From Clostridiales bacterium (GTDB taxonomy: Bacteria; Bacillota; Clostridia; Christensenellales; Pumilibacteraceae): 64,000 bases of DNA. A program made the translations under genes and the position numbers. Every line of letters starts with the position of its first letter. Positions within the stretch are counted from its first letter, which is position 1. The stretch spans positions 45,498-109,497 of the forward strand of contig JAIEBI010000020.1 of NCBI GenBank assembly GCA_029070965.1. The letters run 5' to 3'. The notes below the pieces were generated by a model. It was not told the origin of the DNA. It did no database searches and saw only the letters and a program-made list of their open reading frames with translations. Positions 58,552 through 64,000 of the stretch are shown in pieces.

Positions 58552-59811
58552 TTACGGCTGTTTTTTGCGACCTAAGTCTACGTTGTCCTCTTTTCGGTTG
58601 CGCAAGGCTTTTACGGGGTGCTCGGCGACGGTAAAGCGGTAGTCTTGTCCGAATTCGGTAATATAATTGTCTATAACCTTGTGGCTTGCCACCGAGGACG
58701 GCGCTTTGTTTACTGCGGCGTTATAGCGGAAATACTCGTAATCGTCCGGAATATTGGCTATGTCGGTGTATTCCTCCAATACTGCTGTGTTGTTTACTGT
58801 GTTTTTAAGCACGTTGCGCACGTAGTGCTTATTCTTTTCGCAGTTGTCGTTAAACGTGAGCAGTGTGGGAAATTCGGCGTTGGGTATTACCTGCGCCCAT
58901 TCCTTGCCCTCGTACTTTTTCAGGAGATTGGCAGCGTAGTGCAAATGCGCCAGCTCTTGCTCAAAGTGGGTTGTCCAAATCTTTTTGGCGACGTCGTTGG
59001 TTTCCTCGCTCATGGCGGAATAATACAAATAGCACTCGCAGTACTCGTGCATCAGCAAGCATTCCAGCCATGTGCAAGTGGGATCCATAAGCGACTCGTA
59101 TTGAGTGACGTGCTGCTCCTCGACCATAGCGATTTCCATATACAGCCTGCGACCTACATCGGAAGCTGAATAGAATGCACCGAGGTTCATATAGAAGTTC
59201 ATTGTTTGTTGCTCGGCGGCTGTTATTATCATTGTGTGCAGCTTGGTGGCAAGCGACGCGTCCGCCGATATGGGACGGCGTACGTCGTCAAACGGGTGGC
59301 GGTGTTCGGATATTGTGGGGCGCCCCGGCATAATTTCCGTATAGCTGCCTACAAGCTTTTCCCCCTTTATCCCCTGCTCCATTTCCAAAAGGTCGCTAAA
59401 CCTATATAGGTGATCGAAGTCCTCCAAAAGCGCAAAGTCAAGCGCGGCCTTTACGTACTTGTTCTTTTCGGTTTGAGCGAGTACGGCGGTCAGGTCTACG
59501 GCAAGTTGCTCGTAGGATATTGTTGTTTCCAGCATAGTTTCGTCCTTGGGCTTAAAGAAGGATATACGCTTTTGCTGTTGCTGCTCGAGCCGACGAAGGA
59601 AAGCGACGTCGCGGCGAAGGTTGTTGTCCGCAGTGTGGCGCGCAAGCTGGTGCATAAACCAGTTTTCCTCGAATTCCGCGCCGTTAAGCAGGATTGTTCG
59701 CACTTTGGTGTAGGCGTCGGTCTCGTTTTTGTCGTAAGCGGTAGGGTATAGCTTTCTCCAATCGCTTACGCACTTGTCTATTTTGTAAGATTTTTCGTTA
59801 AATGGATTCAT
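58552..59811 (-). CDS. Ferritin-like-fold protein (hypothetical)
   Basis: Repeated E/H helical motifs: ALLEDFDHLYRFSDLLE, MVEEQHVTQYESLM, HFEQELAHLHYAANLL; start MNPFNEKSYKI with AGGTC SD. Confidence 0.55.
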   Translation of the reverse strand: MNPFNEKSYKIDKCVSDWRKLYPTAYDKNETDAYTKVRTILLNGAEFEENWFMHQLARHTADNNLRRDVAFLRRLEQQQQKRISFFKPKDETMLETTISYEQLAVDLTAVLAQTEKNKYVKAALDFALLEDFDHLYRFSDLLEMEQGIKGEKLVGSYTEIMPGRPTISEHRHPFDDVRRPISADASLATKLHTMIITAAEQQTMNFYMNLGAFYSASDVGRRLYMEIAMVEEQHVTQYESLMDPTCTWLECLLMHEYCECYLYYSAMSEETNDVAKKIWTTHFEQELAHLHYAANLLKKYEGKEWAQVIPNAEFPTLLTFNDNCEKNKHYVRNVLKNTVNNTAVLEEYTDIANIPDDYEYFRYNAAVNKAPSSVASHKVIDNYITEFGQDYRFTVAEHPVKALRNRKEDNVDLGRKKQP

Positions 59812-59941
59812 AATGACCTCCGATTGTTTGTTGGATAATTTAATTGTTGGCAAGCAGTAAAGTATTTAAACAATTAAATTTTGAGTTATTTCGCGATAAA
59901 AGTAGATTTTTATTGTTGCGCATGGTATAATGTAAATAATA

Positions 59942-61393
59942 ATGAAAACACTGTATCGGAAAAAGGCAATCGCTTTATACGAAACGCATATGCGCGTCGG
60001 GTTTGTGATAAAAACCGTCGTGTTCTACTTGATTGCCGCAGTGCTTTGGTACATAATAGCCGTTATCGCGCCGTACATGGCGACGATTGAAATAAGTCCG
60101 TCGCAAAATATCGTGCTGACAAGAGAGGCGTTTTCCGCGACCGAGCAAAGCAAGAACTCCCCTATCGAAAATAAAGAACGGGCACTGCTGCTGCCGACAA
60201 GCGAAAGCTCGTTTTGTCGCAGGCTCAGACTTATAGAGGACGCGCAAAGCACAATAGACTTTATGGTATATTTTGCTTCGGAAAGCGCTTTTTCCGACTA
60301 TTTTTATACAGCGCTTGTCCGTGCCGCCGAGCGTGGAGTTAAAGTCCGTATTATTCAGGACGGCAAAATGGGCAAGCTCGACGGTTACGTTTCGGACGGA
60401 ATTGCAAACATAATATATAATCATAACAATATAGAATTATATTATTTTAACAAAATAAATATTTTCGATCCGGCAGGCCTTGCTACCATTATGCATGACA
60501 AGGTTCTTATTGTAGACGGCGATAAAATGATAGTTGGCGGCGCCAATATGGGTACTTCGGCGTATTTGCATAATTACGATATGGAGGTGTTTGTAACCAA
60601 CAGCGGCGAGGACGGAAGCGTCGGGCAGGCTCAAAGATATTTCCGAAAAATGCTTAATAACAACTTGACAAAGCGTGAAAAACGCAAAAAACGCGATTTT
60701 TCGGCAAAAAGCAAGTACGAAAACAAATATATGGAATATTACAAAAAAAGCGAATTTGCGCAAAAAGAAATCGATTACAGCGCTTTGGGCGTGCCGGTTG
60801 ACAAAATTACGTATCTTAGCAACCCCATAAGCTCGACCAAAAAGGCGCCGATAATTATGCAGGCGTTATATAATTTGATGGAAAGCTCCCAAAAATCGGT
60901 GTTGATAACGCCGTATACCCTGCTGGAAAACGACAAAATAAAACGTTTGCGCAAAGCAGCTGCGAAAAATGACGAATTTATCCTGATAACCAATTCGCTG
61001 TATAATACCAGAAATGCGGGCTATGCCGATTATTATTATAATAGGGATAAATATTTAAATTGTAATATTACCCTGCTTGAATTTCAGCAAAAATACCAGC
61101 TGCACGCCAAAGTAGCGTCGTTTGACGATAGATACAGCGTTATAGGCTCGTTCAACTTTGACGAACGCAGCGCTCATATAGACACCGAAAGCGTGCTTAT
61201 AATCGATTCTAAGGACTTTAACGGAGTTTTGCAGGAATATATCGACCAAACATTTATTGCCAACAGCCTGCAAGTAGGCAATAACAACGAGTATTTGCCG
61301 AGCGATACAGTTAAGGCTCACGACGTTCCAGCTAAAAAGAAATTCACATATTGGCTTTACAGCGCGTTAGGCGTGGTGCGATGCCTTATATAA
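59942..61393 (+). CDS. Phospholipase D / cardiolipin synthase-like protein
   Basis: Two HKD motifs: MHDKVLIVDGDKMIVGGAN and LHAKVASFDDRYSVIGSFN; N-term TM. Confidence 0.88.
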   Translation: MKTLYRKKAIALYETHMRVGFVIKTVVFYLIAAVLWYIIAVIAPYMATIEISPSQNIVLTREAFSATEQSKNSPIENKERALLLPTSESSFCRRLRLIEDAQSTIDFMVYFASESAFSDYFYTALVRAAERGVKVRIIQDGKMGKLDGYVSDGIANIIYNHNNIELYYFNKINIFDPAGLATIMHDKVLIVDGDKMIVGGANMGTSAYLHNYDMEVFVTNSGEDGSVGQAQRYFRKMLNNNLTKREKRKKRDFSAKSKYENKYMEYYKKSEFAQKEIDYSALGVPVDKITYLSNPISSTKKAPIIMQALYNLMESSQKSVLITPYTLLENDKIKRLRKAAAKNDEFILITNSLYNTRNAGYADYYYNRDKYLNCNITLLEFQQKYQLHAKVASFDDRYSVIGSFNFDERSAHIDTESVLIIDSKDFNGVLQEYIDQTFIANSLQVGNNNEYLPSDTVKAHDVPAKKKFTYWLYSALGVVRCLI

Positions 61394-61537
61394 TTAAGAA
61401 TTAAGAATGCAGAATTAAGAATTAGTGGCTTCGCCACATTAAGGTTGAGACTCCTCACTGCGTTCGGAGTGACAAAAATATTTTATGCGTAAATATTACT
61501 TTTGTCACCCTGAGCATCGCGAAGAATCACAACCTTT
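61394..61537. repeat. Intergenic repeat/imperfect inverted repeat (MITE-like)
   Basis: TTAAGAATTAAGAATGCAGAATTAAGAATTAGTGGCTTCGCCAC then AAGGTTGAGACTCCTCACTG..GTGACAAAAATATT / AATATTACTTTTGTCACCCTGAGCATCGCGAAGAATCACAACCTT. Confidence 0.6.
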
Positions 61538-61640
61538 TATATTGCGAGTTATACGATAATATTATTTAACTATAATTAATCGACGGTTTTATTTGCAATT
61601 TTGCAAAAAATTGAAAGGTTTTGTATACCTTACTATACAG

Positions 61641-61656
61641 CTAAACCGACGGTTTA
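61641..61656. repeat. Palindrome CTAAACCGACGGTTTA, copy 2
   Basis: Preceded by GTATACC..ACTATACAG as in copies 3 and 4. Confidence 0.65.
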
Positions 61657-61726
61657 CAGTGGTTGCACGGGTTGTTGGAGTGGTTAGATGTTTATTATTG
61701 ACTTTTAACAGTTAAACCGAATATGC

Positions 61727-61755
61727 TTGACTATTGTTGCTAAAATGATTATAAT
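61727..61755 (+). promoter_or_regulatory. Sigma70-type promoter of candidate ncRNA
   Basis: TTGACT-17 nt-TATAAT. Confidence 0.75.
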
Positions 61756-61761
61756 AATAAA

Positions 61762-61856
61762 TAGAAAGTGTTTGGCTCGGTGTGAGCGGTTATCCGCAAT
61801 CGTCCGACCCCCCGCGGAAATAGGCTGAAATATAGCTCGTGGCACTTTCTTTTTTT
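61762..61856 (+). ncRNA. Candidate structured small RNA of about 95 nt with intrinsic terminator
   Basis: Promoter at expected distance; 8-bp closing stem AGAAAGTG/CACTTTCT; inner hairpin GCGGttatCCGC; terminal T-run; no ORF. Confidence 0.6.
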
Positions 61857-61996
61857 GTGCAATTTTTTTATTGTTATCGATTTGGCATAATGCTCTGCTC
61901 GCGGTAAGGTAGCGGTTATATTGTTATATCAAAACAACGGTTTTATTTAAAATTTTGCAAAAAACGAAAATAATTTGTTATACCCCTACCGTATAG

Positions 61997-62013
61997 CTAA
62001 ACCGTTGGTTTAG
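61997..62013. repeat. Palindrome CTAAACCGTTGGTTTAG, copy 3
   Basis: Flank TTATACCCCTACCGTATAG and GTAAATAAGGATTTTTA. Confidence 0.65.
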
Positions 62014-62261
62014 TAAATAAGGATTTTTAAAAATTTACTCGAACACGATATTTTTTTGCCGAACATGAAAATGTCGTTGGCTGAGTTAAAATTCAGTCGC
62101 CAAAAAAGTGAAGTGTATTCATGTCACCGGCTATACTACTAAACGACAGTCGCACAAAAAGGCTAATTCATATATTCACCGCAAAATTTGCATTGATTGT
62201 CGGCGTACTCATTCGGAAAAATTTTTGAAGGAAGGAAATTTTCGTATACCCCACCGCATCA

Positions 62262-62278
62262 CTAAACCGACGGTTTAG
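62262..62278. repeat. Palindrome CTAAACCGACGGTTTAG, copy 4
   Basis: Flank GTATACCCCACCGCATCA and TAAATCAAGA. Confidence 0.7.
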
Positions 62279-62448
62279 TAAATCAAGAAAAATGTAGAAA
62301 TATGTCGACGTGAATTTTAAACGCATGTCCCCGTGTGCGGACAAATTTTAACAATTTTATCTCAACCGAAAATGCCGAGCGTAAATGCTCGGCAATTCGG
62401 TTGCGTAAAATGTAATTTTGTTTGAGTGCGGGTTAGTCACCCGTCGAA

Positions 62449-62598
62449 TTACTTTACGTTGTTAGACTTTTTGCTTTGAGTGCTGCGTGCTTTAGTTCCA
62501 CAGCTCTTTGTTACCGAGCTTGATTGAACATTGCTGTCAGACTTTTTGGAATTGCAGCAGGTGCTCTTTTTCGTAGCAGTCTTTTTGGTGTTAGCCAT
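62449..62598 (-). CDS. Small basic Lys/Ser/Thr-rich protein (49 aa, not in ORF list)
   Basis: MANTKKTATKKSTCCNSKKSDSNVQSSSVTKSCGTKARSTQSKKSNNVK with AAAGGAGGAGAAGG SD. Confidence 0.6.
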   Translation of the reverse strand: MANTKKTATKKSTCCNSKKSDSNVQSSSVTKSCGTKARSTQSKKSNNVK

Positions 62599-62867
62599 TG
62601 TAATCCTTCTCCTCCTTTAAGTATTACATGCATATGCGCTTGTCCGTGTAGGCAATCGCTTATGCGGTTACGCAATTATAGTTTGTGCCGATATGACGGT
62701 TTTATACGGAATATAAAATTTTTTTGCCCGAAAAATCGACAAAAATTTTGTAAAATTCCAAATGCAACCGTAAGTTGCGCAAAATATGTGTATAGCAATT
62801 CAAAATTGGTTGAAGTTTTACCCGTGCTACTTTACAATATTATTATAGATTGCATGTGGAGGGCAAT

Positions 62868-63884
62868 ATGTATATATCAAAAAATTTGCAATTCTTGCGA
62901 AAGCGCGAAAAAATTACGCAGGAGGATTTGGCGGAAAAGCTGAACGTGTCTCGCCAGTCGGTGTCGAAATGGGAAACGGGCGAGGCGTATCCGGAAACCG
63001 ACAAGCTGCTTGCGTTGTGCGATTTGTTTGATGTGTCGTTGGACGGACTGATGCGCACCGACTTGACAGACGGCGCGGCAGTCGACAACAATACAAATGA
63101 TAACAATATTATTAATAATGATACAGACAGTAATTCGCAAAATACCTCCGCAGCCGAAGGCGGTGTAAAGGCGACCGACTATGCCGTTTACGAAAAACAC
63201 ATAAACAAATTTTCGCGCGGGATAGCGATAGGGGCATTACTTATAATTTTTGGCGTTGCCGTATGCGTAGCGCTCAGCGGATATTCGTTTATATTGAACG
63301 GCACGGCCGGAGAGATTACAAGCATAATGGGCGGTGTGTCGGTAATATCGTTCACGGCGGTATCGGTATTTCTGTTTGTGCTTTTCGGCCAGCGCAACGA
63401 AAGCTTTAAAAAAGCGCACCCAATCGTAGCCGAGCCTATTAAGTCTACGGAAATAAAAGGCTTTGCCGTAAAGATGGCGGCGCTTGCTTCGGGAATACTG
63501 GTGGACGTTGTATATTTGATAGTAATGACTTCGCTTATAGGTACGAATATTATAAAAACGGTAAATGAGGATATGGCTACTTGCTACGTGACCGCATCGT
63601 TTTTGGCAGTGTTGGCGTTTATAATCGGCGGGCTTGTGTACTTGGGTATACAGCACAACAAGATTGCGGTAGGCGAGTACAACAAGCAGACGGAAAGGCA
63701 ACGACACCCCACACAGCGTGATAAAGTTGTAGGCGCCGTATGCGGAGCGGTTATGCTTACGGCAACGGCGATATTTATGCTGTTGGGATTTATAGGTAAT
63801 TATTGGCATCCGGCATGGGTGGCATTTCCCGTAGGCGGAATTATTTGCGGAATAATTAATTTAATTTTAAATGCAAAAAAATAA
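62868..63884 (+). CDS. XRE-family HTH regulator with C-terminal membrane domain
   Basis: NLQFLRKREKITQEDLAEKLNVSRQSVSKWETGEAYPETDKLLALCDLFDVSLDGLM; SD GGAGGG. Confidence 0.85.
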   Translation: MYISKNLQFLRKREKITQEDLAEKLNVSRQSVSKWETGEAYPETDKLLALCDLFDVSLDGLMRTDLTDGAAVDNNTNDNNIINNDTDSNSQNTSAAEGGVKATDYAVYEKHINKFSRGIAIGALLIIFGVAVCVALSGYSFILNGTAGEITSIMGGVSVISFTAVSVFLFVLFGQRNESFKKAHPIVAEPIKSTEIKGFAVKMAALASGILVDVVYLIVMTSLIGTNIIKTVNEDMATCYVTASFLAVLAFIIGGLVYLGIQHNKIAVGEYNKQTERQRHPTQRDKVVGAVCGAVMLTATAIFMLLGFIGNYWHPAWVAFPVGGIICGIINLILNAKK

Positions 63885-64000
63885 ATTAATTAAAATAAAT
63901 TAAAATTATTTAAATAATTAATTACTGTAAATTCGTCAAAAACAATAAGGTCTATTATTAACTAAAATTAGTTGTTTTATAGCTTATAATATCAAAAAAT

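Noticed and set aside
61790-61798. TTATCCGCA as a DnaA box
   Set aside because: One mismatch, and it forms the stem-loop GCGGttatCCGC of the candidate ncRNA.
62524-62943. 139-aa plus-strand ORF upstream of the XRE gene
   Set aside because: No SD, overlaps the better-supported minus-strand smORF and the XRE start.

Overview
The window reads as a chromosomal segment of an uncultured Firmicutes/Clostridia-like bacterium. The family-level affiliation is an inference. The backbone is a complete S10-spc-alpha ribosomal protein cluster on the minus strand (about 31.1-47.4 kb, rpsJ to rplQ, with secY, adk, map, a KOW protein, infA, rpmJ and rpoA). To its right lies a block with smpB, mnmE, rsmG, degV, lepB and parB, followed by three parS sites. 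To its left are an archaeal-type aspS, a ferredoxin-thioredoxin fusion, a tRNA-Ser(GCU) and an AT-rich defence-like island (about 15.2-24.1 kb). The island holds a Sau3AI/MutH-type restriction enzyme, a 5mC methyltransferase, a HAD protein and a 1042-aa GHKL-ATPase/DUF3883-like protein. The best candidate for an undescribed system is a tightly coupled ten-gene minus-strand operon at 3305-14535: FakA-like kinase, DegV/FakB-like protein, GPH-type MFS, three alpha/beta hydrolases, two PlsC-like acyltransferases, an AMP-ligase with a carrier-like C-terminus, and an unusual LRAT-phosphopantetheinyl transferase fusion. It looks like a self-contained acyl-lipid capture and assembly pathway. Other notable signals: (i) a three-copy dispersed structured repeat with covarying stems; (ii) a second covarying repeat family inside ribosomal operon spacers; (iii) a GNAT toxin-like cassette bracketed by a 44/45-nt duplication of the rplQ 3' end; (iv) a promoter-structured RNA-terminator unit near 61.8 kb; (v) a Cys-rich 66-aa peptide with an SD-sequestering leader; (vi) a uL15-like domain at the C-terminus of a large acidic protein. 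All calls come from reading the sequence; no database search was run.
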